Shown here in pieces: positions 35,679-43,957 of a DNA stretch of 64,000 bases (its first letter is position 1; every line of letters begins with the position of its first letter). The translations under genes and the position numbers were made by a program. Below the pieces are notes generated by a model. The model saw only the letters and a program-made list of their open reading frames with translations. It searched no databases and was not told where the DNA came from. Source of the stretch: CALMEC01 sp964393105 (GTDB lineage: Bacteria > Actinomycetota > Thermoleophilia > Miltoncostaeales > Miltoncostaeaceae); contig CAYMSM010000068.1 in NCBI GenBank assembly GCA_964393105.1, positions 1-64,000 of the forward strand, read 5' to 3'.

Positions 35679-36842
35679 ATGGGCATCGAACGGATTGGCG
35701 TGGTGGGCGCCGGAGTGATGGGGAGCGAGATCGCGCAGGTCGCGGCCGCGGCCGGCTGCTCCGTCGTCCTTGTCGACATCGACGATGCGGCGGTCGCCCG
35801 TGGCCTCGCCCATATCCGCACGATCGGTGAGCGACGGGTCGCCAAGGGGCGGCTGACCCAGGAGGTGGCAGACGCGATCGTCGACAGGGTGGCGGGATCC
35901 GTGACCCTCGAGGCGATCGGTGACTGCGACCTGGTCATCGAGGCGGGCCCGGAGGTGCTCGAGCTCAAGCGCACCCTGTGGCAGGCCATCGATGCCGCGG
36001 CCAAGCCAGCTGCGCTTCTGGCGTCGAACACGTCGGGCCTGTCGATCACGACCCTCGCGCGCACGACGGGGAGTCCCGAGCGCGTGATGGGGCTCCATTT
36101 CTTCAACCCCGCGAGCGTCATGCGCCTGGTCGAGGTCATTCGCGGCGCCGATACCGCGGAGGCGACGATCAACGCCGGAGCGGCTGTCGCCGAGCGCCTG
36201 GGCAAGGTGCCCGTGCGAGTCCTGGAGTGCCCGGGCTTTCTGGTCAACCGGATCCTCGTGCGGGCGCTGGCCGAGGCGTACCGGTGCGCGGACGAGCTTG
36301 GGGCCGACCGCGCCTCGGCCGATCAGGCGGTCGTCGACGGCGGTCCAGCACCAATGGGCCCGTTCGCCCTGGGCGACCTGATCGGCCTTGACACGACGCT
36401 GCACGTCCAGCGCGACCTGGAGGCGTCCTACGGCGAACGGTTCGCCGCGGGGACGTCGCTTGCCGCCGAGGTCGATGGCGGACGTCTGGGTCAGAAGTCG
36501 GGAGCGGGCTTCGTGACCGGCCGCGAGCCGGGCGCGGGCGACCGACACGGACCCACCGTCGCCGAGCGCTACCACCTGGGGGCGTTTGACGAGGCCTGCC
36601 GGTGCCTGGAGGAGGGCATCGGCGCGTTACCCGACATCGACCTCGCCATGAAGCTCGGCGCAGGTTGGAGCGACGGCCCGTTCACCTGGGCCGATCGCCG
36701 CGGGCTGCCCGGCCTGGCCACCGACCTCGCGAGCCTGACCGATTCCGCCGGCGACCGGTTCAGGCCGCGCACACCGCTGCTCGACCTCGTCGCTCACGAC
36801 GACACGTTCACCCAGACGACCACGCAGGATCCAGGTACATGA
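35679..36842 (+). CDS. 3-hydroxyacyl-CoA dehydrogenase
   Basis: This 387-residue NAD-dependent dehydrogenase has the Rossmann loop IERIGVVGAGVMGSEIAQVA and LVIEAGPEVLELKRTLW. The HFFNPASVMRLVEVIRG signature with the catalytic His and CPGFLVNRIL follow, then two C-terminal helical 3HCDH domains (second from about residue 280). It acts in fatty acid beta-oxidation or in 3-hydroxybutyryl-CoA metabolism. Its stop overlaps the start of the carbamoyltransferase gene (ATGA), an unusual pairing. Confidence 0.92.
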   Translation: MGIERIGVVGAGVMGSEIAQVAAAAGCSVVLVDIDDAAVARGLAHIRTIGERRVAKGRLTQEVADAIVDRVAGSVTLEAIGDCDLVIEAGPEVLELKRTLWQAIDAAAKPAALLASNTSGLSITTLARTTGSPERVMGLHFFNPASVMRLVEVIRGADTAEATINAGAAVAERLGKVPVRVLECPGFLVNRILVRALAEAYRCADELGADRASADQAVVDGGPAPMGPFALGDLIGLDTTLHVQRDLEASYGERFAAGTSLAAEVDGGRLGQKSGAGFVTGREPGAGDRHGPTVAERYHLGAFDEACRCLEEGIGALPDIDLAMKLGAGWSDGPFTWADRRGLPGLATDLASLTDSAGDRFRPRTPLLDLVAHDDTFTQTTTQDPGT

Positions 36843-37792
36843 CGGAGCGCCCGACTCCACTGCCTGACCTCGCCGGACGTTCGGTCATGACACTCCGCCA
36901 CCATTCGACCGAATCGGTCGAGGCGGTGCTGGGACTCGCCACCCAGCTCAAGCAGACGCCATGGCCGGAGTGGCCCAAGTGGCTGCACGGACGCGTCGTC
37001 GGCCTGATCTTCGAGCGGCCCTCCACACGGACGCGGGTGGCGTTCGAAACCGCCACCGTGCGCCTGGGCGGCCACGCCATCTACCTGTCGTCCGCGGATA
37101 TGCAGCTTGGCCGGGGTGAGGCGATCCAGGACACCGCGCTGATCTTGTCCGGCATCGTCGACGCCCTCGTGCTGCGGACCGGCCCGCACCAAAAGCTCGA
37201 GGATCTGGCCGAGTACGCCTCGATCCCCGTCGTCAACGCGCTGACCTACGAGCACCATCCGTGCCAGGGCCTCGCGGACATCCTGACCCTGCGCGAGCAC
37301 TTCGGCGACCTGGCCGGCGTACCGGTGGCCTACCTGGGCGACGGCAACAACTGCTGCATCTCGCTCGTGACCGTCGGCGCCAAGCTCGGATTGGACATCA
37401 CGTGCGCCTGCCCGGAGGGCTACGACCCGGACGCCGAGTGGATCGCGTGGGCCGATGAGGTGGCCCGCGAGCGCGGCGGCGGCGTCCGTGTCGTGCGTGA
37501 ACCGGCACAGGCGGTCGACGGAGCGCGCGCGCTCTACACCGACACCTGGGTGTCGATGGGAGACGAGGAGCGCGAGGCCGAGCGGATCAGGACGTTCACG
37601 CCCTACAAGCTCGACCAGGGACTGATGGACCGGGCGGCGCCGGACGCGATCGCCCTGCACCCGCTGCCTGCCCACCACGACCTCGAGATCAGCTACGACG
37701 TGCTCCACGGCCCGCGTTCGGCGGCGTGGCAGCAGGGCCACAACCGGCTCTACACCCAGGCGGCACTTCTGGCGCACCTCCTGGCGCACTAG
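36839..37792 (+). CDS. argF: Ornithine carbamoyltransferase-like protein
   Basis: This 317-residue protein has the ATCase/OTCase fold. The carbamoyl-phosphate site is FERPSTRTRVAFE (STRTR at 62-66) and HPCQ at 140-143. YLGDGNN (165-171) and DTWVSMG (235-241) are the ornithine-side elements. At 274-277 the otherwise invariant OTC HCLP motif reads HPLP, replacing the catalytic-site Cys with Pro, though the following AHH...GPRSAAWQQGHNRLYTQ is OTC-like. It may be a variant OTC or a paralogue with another substrate. No other arginine genes are present; it is coupled to the dehydrogenase. Confidence 0.8.
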   Translation: MTERPTPLPDLAGRSVMTLRHHSTESVEAVLGLATQLKQTPWPEWPKWLHGRVVGLIFERPSTRTRVAFETATVRLGGHAIYLSSADMQLGRGEAIQDTALILSGIVDALVLRTGPHQKLEDLAEYASIPVVNALTYEHHPCQGLADILTLREHFGDLAGVPVAYLGDGNNCCISLVTVGAKLGLDITCACPEGYDPDAEWIAWADEVARERGGGVRVVREPAQAVDGARALYTDTWVSMGDEEREAERIRTFTPYKLDQGLMDRAAPDAIALHPLPAHHDLEISYDVLHGPRSAAWQQGHNRLYTQAALLAHLLAH

Positions 37793-37818
37793 CGGTCTCG
37801 GACTACCATCCGGCGGCA

Positions 37819-38559
37819 ATGCTCCCGCTCAAGGACGACAACCCGACGCGGCGCTTCCCGGTGCTCACCGTGCTCCTGATCGCGTTGAACGTCCTCGTCT
37901 TCGTCTACCAGTCGAGTAAGCCGAACCCGCAGACCTTCTCGACGATCACGGAGCTGGAGGCGTCACAGACCGGAATCGTCTGCGAGTTCGCCGTCGTGCC
38001 GGACCGAGTCCTCGGCGGGCAGACCCCGCCGAACGATGCCTGTGTCGAACTCAACCGAAAGCACCCGCGCCTTGCGGGGCTCGTCACCCACCAGTTCATC
38101 CATGCGAGCTGGCTCCACCTGCTCGGCAACATGTTGTTCCTGTGGGTGTTCGGCAACAACATCGAGGACCGCCTCGGGCGGATCCGGTTTCTCCCGTTCT
38201 ACCTGCTGTGCGGGATCCTCGCGGCACTCGGCCAGGCGATGACCGACCCATCCTCCATCGTTCCCCTGATCGGCGCCTCGGGCGCGATCAGCGGGGTGCT
38301 TGGGGCCTACTTCCTGTTGTTTCCGCGCGCACGGGTGCTGTCGCTCGTGGGGATCTTCCCACTGATACTGCCCGCCTGGATCGTCCTGGGTGTCTACATC
38401 GCATTCCAGTTCGTCTACGTGAGCGGCCAGGCGCTTGAGGGCGAGGGTGGTGTGGCCTACTGGGCGCACATCGTCGGCTTCGTGGCCGGGCTTGCGCTGG
38501 TGATCCCCTTCCTCACCGGGCGCAGGCCCGACCCCTCCGAGCGCGGCTTCGCACGTTGA
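37819..38559 (+). CDS. Rhomboid family intramembrane serine protease
   Basis: This 246-residue protein has about six membrane helices. The catalytic dyad is Ser154 in IGASGAISGVLGAYF and His217 in YWAHIVGFVAGLAL. The oxyanion-site motif HASWLHLLGNM (His100, Asn104) precedes it, followed by the family signature LWVFGNNIEDRLG. The large loop between helices 1 and 2 (about 30-85) has two Cys that may form a disulfide outside the cell. It should cleave membrane proteins within the bilayer; the substrate is unknown. It overlaps the next small gene by one base. Confidence 0.93.
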   Translation: MLPLKDDNPTRRFPVLTVLLIALNVLVFVYQSSKPNPQTFSTITELEASQTGIVCEFAVVPDRVLGGQTPPNDACVELNRKHPRLAGLVTHQFIHASWLHLLGNMLFLWVFGNNIEDRLGRIRFLPFYLLCGILAALGQAMTDPSSIVPLIGASGAISGVLGAYFLLFPRARVLSLVGIFPLILPAWIVLGVYIAFQFVYVSGQALEGEGGVAYWAHIVGFVAGLALVIPFLTGRRPDPSERGFAR

Positions 38560-38837
38560 TGTTGTGGCGCAAGCGCAAGCGCAACCGTGCACCCGCAGCG
38601 ATTCCGTGGGTCGTCGTGGCCGTGGCACGCCATCAACCCGAGGCCGACCTGCTGGTCAACCTGCTCCACGACGGGGCGATCCCGGCCTACCACCGGCGCG
38701 GCCGGGGCTTCGACGTTCCGGACTTCCTGGCGCTCGGGCCACGTGAGGTGATGGTGCCAGCAGACCGCGCAGCCGAGGCCCGTGACCTGCTGAACGCTCC
38801 GGGATGGACCCCCGCACCCGGCGAGTCCCCCCCTTAA
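38559..38837 (+). CDS. DUF2007-like small protein
   Basis: This 92-residue protein contains VVVAVARHQPEADLLVNLLH and LGPREVMVPADRAAEARDLL, the alpha-beta pattern of DUF2007 (putative signal-transducing) proteins. A very basic N-terminus (MLWRKRKRNR) precedes it. The ATG at 38559 overlaps the rhomboid stop (TGATG), and such small domains commonly accompany membrane proteases in this lineage. Function unknown. Confidence 0.7.
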   Translation: MLWRKRKRNRAPAAIPWVVVAVARHQPEADLLVNLLHDGAIPAYHRRGRGFDVPDFLALGPREVMVPADRAAEARDLLNAPGWTPAPGESPP

Positions 38838-38844
38838 ACGCTTC

Positions 38845-38866
38845 GAGCCACCCCAAGGGATGGCTC
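38845..38866 (+). terminator. Hairpin after the rhomboid/DUF2007 pair
   Basis: GAGCCAcccc-aa-gggaTGGCTC forms a 10-bp stem with one mismatch, about 10 bp after the DUF2007 stop. There is no T-run. It is a probable transcription terminator before the FIST gene. Confidence 0.5.
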
Positions 38867-38984
38867 TCGCGTGAGCAAGATGCTGCCGCTGCTCGGCGGT
38901 GTGTGCGAGGTGAAGTCTGCGCATCGGAACGCTCCGGGTCAAGCCCATGTCGCAAATATCGTCCAGATCAGTGACACTGACACC

Positions 38985-40166
38985 GTGAGCGACCAATCGA
39001 AGTTCGCCGTCGCGTTGTCTGTCGACCCCGAGCCCGTGGCCGCGGCCACCGAGGTCGCACGGAACATCAGGGGCCGGCTCGGCGGGGCTCCGGTGACGCT
39101 GGCGGTCGTGTTCGCGTCGCCGGGGCTGTGCACGGATCCCTGGTCGCTCTTGGATACGCTCCAGACCGAGCTCGCCCCCGAGCACCTGGTGGGATGCACC
39201 GGCGAAGCCATCATCGGTGGCGGACGCGAGGTCGAAGGCGACCCGGCGCTGTCGGTGTGGTGCGCGAGCCTGGCCGACGTGGCAGTCGAGACGTTCAGGT
39301 TGTCGGTCCAGACGATCGAGGAAACCGACGAGATCGTCGGGTGGCCGGAGTGGCTCATCGAGGCCGGCCCCGACGACACGCCGCTCCTCGTGCTGGCCGA
39401 CCCCTTCACCCTGCCTGCCGACCTGATGTTGGAGCAACACAACGCACGCGGACGTCCGGTGATCATCGGCGGGCTGGCGTCGGGAGGCCGCCGTGCGGGT
39501 GAGCACGTCGTGTTCCACGATCGGGACGTGCACTTCGACGGTGGCGTTGGTGTCGCGCTTCCCGGCGCACAGATCATTCCGATGGTCTCGCAGGGGTGCG
39601 CGCCGATCGGCCCCGACATGGTCATCACCGCCGGGGGCGGCCCGGTGGTCGCCGAGCTGGCGGGCACGAACGCCTTCGACAAGATCACCCGCGTCGTCGA
39701 CGAGCTGTCCGACACCGAACGTCAGTTGCTTCGTCAACCGCTCCTGGCCGGCATCGTCATCAACGAAAACCAACCGGACTATGGTCGTGGCGACTTCTTG
39801 GTTCGCGGAATTCATGGGCGCGATCCCGACACCGGCGCCGTGTACATCGGTGAGCACATACGCATCGGTCAGACGTTTCGATTGCACGTACGCGACGCTC
39901 AATCAGCCGACGAGGACCTGCGGCTCGCACTCCGTGAGGCACGCGCGATGTCGGGCGCAAGAACTCCCGTGGCAGCACTGGTGTTCAGTTGCAATGGCCG
40001 CGGCACGCATATGTTCGGTACGCCGGATCACGACGCATCTGCAATCGCAGATGAGCTGGGAGTGCCGACCGCGGGCATGTTCTGCAATGGTGAGATCGGC
40101 CCCATCGGTGGAACGACGTTCCTACACGGGTTCACCGCGACGATGGCAGTGTTTCTCGACGATTGA
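38985..40166 (+). CDS. FIST-domain sensory protein
   Basis: This 393-residue protein starts at the GTG at 38985 (VSDQSKFAVAL). The longer frame to 38871 reads through the upstream hairpin. The N-terminal FIST domain (about 1-190) shows VTLAVVFASPG, LVGCTGEAIIGGGREVEG and VIIGGLASGG. The FIST_C domain (about 210-390) includes VSQGCAPIGPDMVITAGGG, VFSCNGRGTHMFG and AGMFCNGEIGPIGGTTFLHG. FIST domains are thought to bind small ligands in signalling. Here no kinase or cyclase is fused, so it probably works as a stand-alone sensor. A DNA-binding protein follows. Confidence 0.9.
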   Translation: MSDQSKFAVALSVDPEPVAAATEVARNIRGRLGGAPVTLAVVFASPGLCTDPWSLLDTLQTELAPEHLVGCTGEAIIGGGREVEGDPALSVWCASLADVAVETFRLSVQTIEETDEIVGWPEWLIEAGPDDTPLLVLADPFTLPADLMLEQHNARGRPVIIGGLASGGRRAGEHVVFHDRDVHFDGGVGVALPGAQIIPMVSQGCAPIGPDMVITAGGGPVVAELAGTNAFDKITRVVDELSDTERQLLRQPLLAGIVINENQPDYGRGDFLVRGIHGRDPDTGAVYIGEHIRIGQTFRLHVRDAQSADEDLRLALREARAMSGARTPVAALVFSCNGRGTHMFGTPDHDASAIADELGVPTAGMFCNGEIGPIGGTTFLHGFTATMAVFLDD

Positions 40167-40173
40167 TATGTCG

Positions 40174-40202
40174 TTGCACCGCGCTGTGAGGGAATGTAAC
40201 TT
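40174..40202 (+). promoter_or_regulatory. Sigma-A-type promoter of the HTH gene
   Basis: TTGCAC (40174-40179), exactly 17 bp, then TAACTT (40197-40202). It directs transcription to the gene at 40237, with a leader of about 28 nt. It begins 8 bp after the FIST stop codon. Confidence 0.55.
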
Positions 40203-40236
40203 CACAGGAACTGATCGAAGAACGGGGTTCACAATA

Positions 40237-40629
40237 ATGTCGGATACACCTAACCCACGCGGCGGCGTCGGCAACCAGATTTTCGACGAGGTCGAGCGCC
40301 TTGTCGCAGGCGGAATGAACAAGTCGCAGGCGTTCAATGACATCTCGCAACGTACGGGACGCGAGTCAGGCACCGTCGCCGCCAACTACTACCGAGTCGC
40401 CCGTCAGCGTGGCGCGGAACTTCGGCCGCGCCGGCGTCGCAGCGAGACTCCCACGCGACGGGGACGTGCAGGGGCCGACAGCGATGTGCGGGCGGCGCTC
40501 GCCAAGGCGACCGCCGCCCTGGACGAGCTCACCCGCGCCGTGCGCGCGCAGGAGCAGGAGATGACCCGCCTGCGGGCCGAGTCGCAGAGCTACGCCGAGA
40601 TCCGCCGGCTCGCGCGCCGCCTCAAGTGA
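40237..40629 (+). CDS. Small HTH/coiled-coil DNA-binding-type protein
   Basis: This is a 130-residue basic protein. Residues about 12-58 (QIFDEVERLVAGGMNKSQAF, NDISQRTGRESGTVAANYYR) resemble a resolvase-like helix-turn-helix. A very basic hinge (RPRRRRSETPTRRGR) and a C-terminal coiled coil (about 82-125, RAALAKATAALDELTRAVRA) follow. This suggests a dimeric, nucleoid-associated or regulatory protein. No named family is recognised. It has its own promoter just after the FIST gene; a functional link is possible but unproven. Confidence 0.65.
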   Translation: MSDTPNPRGGVGNQIFDEVERLVAGGMNKSQAFNDISQRTGRESGTVAANYYRVARQRGAELRPRRRRSETPTRRGRAGADSDVRAALAKATAALDELTRAVRAQEQEMTRLRAESQSYAEIRRLARRLK

Positions 40630-40662
40630 GGGGGTAACCGCTCGCCGGATGGCAAGCGAAAC

Positions 40663-41682
40663 TCACTGGGGAACGACCGGGCGTTTGACGCCCGATTCGG
40701 CGAGCACGGTCGCGACCTCCGCCAGGCCGACGGGCTCGCCGACGAGTTCCGCGAATGGCGCCGCCGAATCGACCAGGAGCGCCAGGGCCTCGCGGACCGC
40801 CTCGGGCGTGTGGTGATAGCTCCCCTGCAGGCGTAGCTCGTGGTAATGCAGGCGATCGGCCGGCAACGTCACGGTGCTTCCGGGCGGACAGCCCCCGTAC
40901 AGGTTGACCTCGCCCGCGGGCCGGGCGATCCCCACGGCGACCTGCCAGGTCTCGGGACGCCCGACGGCCTCGAACACGACGTCCGCCCCGCGCCCGCCCG
41001 GCGTCTCTGCACGCACGCTCCGAACACCGGCGTCGTCCCGTGGCGCGTCCAGCGCCCGGGTCGCGCCGAACCGCAGCGCGCGTTCACGGCGCTCCTCGTG
41101 AGGGTCACACACCACGACCTGACACCCACGCCGCGCGAGGCAGGCCGTCAAGAACTGGCCCTGCACCCCGCCGCCCACGATGACCACGGAGTCCCCGTGG
41201 CCCGCCTGCGATTGCTGCACGCCACGGATCGCGCACGCGAGCGGCTCGATCATCGCGGCCAGGCGCGGGTCGAGCCCCGCCGGGCGCGCAAGCATGTTGA
41301 CGGCCACGATGCGCGCCGGGACCAGGATGCGCTCGGCGAATGTCCCCCACAGGAACACGAGCGACTCGCACAGGCTCGGGCGCTCACGCAGACAGTAGAA
41401 GCACCCACCGCAGGGGGCCGAGTTGGCCACGACGACCGCGTCGCCGACCGCGGGCCACCTGACGCCGTCACCCGCCGCCACGACGTGTCCGGTGGCCTCG
41501 TGCCCGAATGGCGCGGGCGGCTCCGGCAGCGCCGGGTGGCGCCCGTTTCGGAGCATCTTCGCGTCGGTCGCGCACGTCATCGCATACTCCACCTGCAGCA
41601 CCACCTCACCCGGCCCGGGCGACGGGTCTGCGACCTCCTGCAAACGAAGGTCACCGGGCCCGTGGAGGATCAACGCGCGCAC
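40663..41682 (-). CDS. Zinc-dependent medium-chain alcohol/polyol dehydrogenase
   Basis: This 339-residue MDR enzyme has catalytic zinc ligands Cys37 (MTCATDAKM), His61-Glu62 (FGHEATGHVV) and Glu146 (MIEPLACA). The structural zinc lobe has Cys91, 94, 97 and 105 (CGGCFYCLRERPSLC). The NAD(P) loop is VVIVGGGVQGQFLTACLARR. It is closest in pattern to sorbitol/threonine dehydrogenase-type proteins; the substrate is unknown. It diverges from the farnesyl diphosphate synthase gene with 87 bp between starts. Confidence 0.9.
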   Translation of the reverse strand: MRALILHGPGDLRLQEVADPSPGPGEVVLQVEYAMTCATDAKMLRNGRHPALPEPPAPFGHEATGHVVAAGDGVRWPAVGDAVVVANSAPCGGCFYCLRERPSLCESLVFLWGTFAERILVPARIVAVNMLARPAGLDPRLAAMIEPLACAIRGVQQSQAGHGDSVVIVGGGVQGQFLTACLARRGCQVVVCDPHEERRERALRFGATRALDAPRDDAGVRSVRAETPGGRGADVVFEAVGRPETWQVAVGIARPAGEVNLYGGCPPGSTVTLPADRLHYHELRLQGSYHHTPEAVREALALLVDSAAPFAELVGEPVGLAEVATVLAESGVKRPVVPQ

Positions 41683-41769
41683 TCACCCGACGTTATCAGC
41701 CGTGTGGCGACCCAAAGGGGGCCCGTCGAGGAAACGGTGCGTCAGGTCCGTGACGGGCCCAACGATAGG

Positions 41770-42690
41770 ATGCGCCCCCACACCGTCCAGGAGCACGTCA
41801 CGAGTTATCCGGAACACCTTCGCGCAATGGTGGAGGCCTTCCTCGAGGGCCTCGACTTCTCGACGGACGACGAGAGCGAGCGACAGTCGATCGCCACCGA
41901 GGGGCTCGTCGAGGCGATGCGCTACTCGCTGCTCGCGGGCGGCAAGCGGGTCCGCCCGGTGTTGTGCCTCGCGACGTGCGAGGGCCTGGGCCACGAGCCC
42001 GAGGAGCTCCTGCCGACAGCAGCCGCGCTCGAGCTGATCCACACGTACTCGCTGATCCACGACGACCTGCCGTCGATGGACGACGACGACCTGCGTCGCG
42101 GCCGGCCGACCTGTCACCGCGCGTTCGGTGAGGACGCCGCGATCCTGGCGGGCGACGCGCTGTTTGCGGAGGCCATCCGCCTGGTCGCCGAACGTCAGCC
42201 GGGCGGCCCCGCCGCGCGACTCGGAATCATCGCCGAACTGGCCGGCGCGTCCGGTGTCAACGGCATGGTCGGCGGCCAGTTCCTGGACTTGCGCGATCAT
42301 GGCCGCGTCTCGGCGGACGCTTTGCGCCAGGTCCATCTGCTCAAGACCGGTCGACTGATCGGGGCCGCGGTCCGGTGCGCCGTGATCTACGCGCGACCCG
42401 AGGCGCGGGTCGCGGCCGCGCTGCGTGCGTTCGCCGACGAGCTGGGCCTGTTGTTCCAGATCGTGGACGACATCCTGGACGTCTCCGGCGACGAGGAGAC
42501 CCTGGGCAAACCGGTTGGCGCGGACGAACGCCACGGCAAGATCACCTACGTCAGCTTCCATGGTCTCGAGCGCGCGCGGCAGCTCGCGTCCGAAAGCCAT
42601 GCGCGCGCAGAGGCCCTGCTGACCGCGGTGCCCGGCCCGACGGACGACCTGGCCGCCCTGACCGATCTCATCTTCGCCCGCCAGAGCTGA
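41770..42690 (+). CDS. ispA: Farnesyl diphosphate synthase (polyprenyl synthetase)
   Basis: This 306-residue trans-prenyltransferase has the first Asp-rich motif HDDLPSMDDDDLRRGRP (Asp98-99 to Asp104) preceded by ELIHTYSLI. That arrangement is typical of bacterial IspA-type farnesyl diphosphate synthases. The second motif is QIVDDILDVSGDEETLGKPV (Asp233, 234, 237), and GGKRVRPVL carries the IPP-binding residues. It would supply FPP to HpnD in the hopanoid operon about 7 kb downstream. A geranylgeranyl product cannot be excluded from sequence. The start at 41770 is the most likely of several. Confidence 0.9.
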   Translation: MRPHTVQEHVTSYPEHLRAMVEAFLEGLDFSTDDESERQSIATEGLVEAMRYSLLAGGKRVRPVLCLATCEGLGHEPEELLPTAAALELIHTYSLIHDDLPSMDDDDLRRGRPTCHRAFGEDAAILAGDALFAEAIRLVAERQPGGPAARLGIIAELAGASGVNGMVGGQFLDLRDHGRVSADALRQVHLLKTGRLIGAAVRCAVIYARPEARVAAALRAFADELGLLFQIVDDILDVSGDEETLGKPVGADERHGKITYVSFHGLERARQLASESHARAEALLTAVPGPTDDLAALTDLIFARQS

Positions 42691-42834
42691 CGTGGAGGTG
42701 GCCCGTTCGACACCGCGCCGACCGCCTCGCACCTCGCGAGCAACCCCCGCCAGCTGATCACGTGCTTGAGAGCCGATGAAACATAGGTAGATAGATCTTC
42801 TACACACGTCGCGGAAATCGGGGGCTGGCGAGCA

Positions 42835-42882
42835 TTGCTCCGGCCGTGGAGCCGCTCGGATAGCGTCTGTCGTCGACGACAG
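42835..42882 (+). promoter_or_regulatory. Possible promoter and palindrome before the hopanoid operon
   Basis: TTGCTC (42835-42840), 18 bp and GATAGC (42859-42864) form a weak promoter candidate. Immediately after lies the perfect 16-bp palindrome CTGTCGTCGACGACAG (42867-42882), which abuts the AGGAGA ribosome site of fni. The palindrome would lie near the transcription start and may be an operator. Confidence 0.4.
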
Positions 42883-42889
42883 GAGACGG

Positions 42890-43948
42890 GTGAGCGCTGA
42901 GGACCACTCAGGCCGCAAGGCCGATCACATTCGGATCGCGGTCGAGGAAGACGTCGGGTTCGCATCGCTGACCAACGGATTGGACCGGTACCGGTTTGTC
43001 CACCAGGCGCTTCCCGAGATCGACCTCGACGCGGTCGACACCGGCATCACGCTGCTCGGTCGCCAGCTCGCGGCGCCGATCTTGATCTCCTGCATGACCG
43101 GTGGGGTCGCCAAAGGCGGCCTGATCAACCGGATCCTGGCAGCCGCCGCGCAACACTCTGGTGTTGCAATCGGCGTGGGCTCGCAGCGCGCCGCGCTGGA
43201 CGACCCGTCGCTCGAAGAGACCTTCCAGATCCGCGAGCTCGCGCCGGACGTCCCCCTGCTCGCCAACCTCGGCGCGGCGCAGCTGGCCGGCCCCGACGGG
43301 ATCGACCGCTGCCGCGCGGTCGTCAGGATGATCCGCGCCGACGCCCTGGTCATCCACGTCAACCCGCTCCAAGAGGCGCTGCAGCCGGAGGGCACGACCC
43401 GGTTCGCCGGGCTCATCGACCGCATCGGGGAGGCTGCGGCGGCGATCGACGTGCCGATCATCATCAAGGAGGTCGGCTGGGGCATCGCCGAGAACATCGC
43501 CACGCGCCTGGCCGAGGTCGGCGTCGCCGGCATCGATGTGGCCGGCACCGGGGGCACCAACTGGGGGGAGGTCGAGCGTCGGCGGATGAACGACCCGGTG
43601 ATGGTGCGGGTGGCCGCGGAGTTCCGCGAATGGGGCATTCCCACAGCCGACGCGGTCTTGGGATGTCGCCGCGGCTTTCCCGACGGTCTTGTCATCGCGT
43701 CGGGCGGACTGCGTACGGGCCTGGACGCGGCCAAGTGCCTCGCGCTCGGGGCCGATGCGGTGGGGTTCGCGGCGCCGCTGCTCAAGGCTGCGGTCGTCTC
43801 GCGGCGTGCCGTCGATGAGCGGCTCAGGGGTATCATCGAGGGGCTTCGAATCGCTATGTTCTGCATCGGCGCCGCCACCGTGACGGACCTGGCCGGGACC
43901 CCGCACCTGGTCCCCACGACGAGTAACGCCGACACCTCGAGAAACTGA
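42890..43948 (+). CDS. fni: Isopentenyl-diphosphate delta-isomerase, type 2 (FMN)
   Basis: This 352-residue FMN/NADPH-dependent IDI-2 interconverts IPP and DMAPP. Motifs are RKADHIRIAVEED (N-terminal signature), APILISCMTGG (FMN loop), VGSQRAALDDPS, HVNPLQEALQPEG (substrate-binding His/Asn/Gln), IIKEVGWGI, DVAGTGGTNWGEVE and ASGGLRTGLDAAKCLALGAD. The GTG at 42890 has an AGGAGA site. MEP-pathway organisms make both isomers, so fni balances them for FPP synthase. It precedes hpnH by 9 bp and opens the hopanoid operon. Confidence 0.96.
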   Translation: MSAEDHSGRKADHIRIAVEEDVGFASLTNGLDRYRFVHQALPEIDLDAVDTGITLLGRQLAAPILISCMTGGVAKGGLINRILAAAAQHSGVAIGVGSQRAALDDPSLEETFQIRELAPDVPLLANLGAAQLAGPDGIDRCRAVVRMIRADALVIHVNPLQEALQPEGTTRFAGLIDRIGEAAAAIDVPIIIKEVGWGIAENIATRLAEVGVAGIDVAGTGGTNWGEVERRRMNDPVMVRVAAEFREWGIPTADAVLGCRRGFPDGLVIASGGLRTGLDAAKCLALGADAVGFAAPLLKAAVVSRRAVDERLRGIIEGLRIAMFCIGAATVTDLAGTPHLVPTTSNADTSRN

Positions 43949-43957
43949 GGAACCGAC

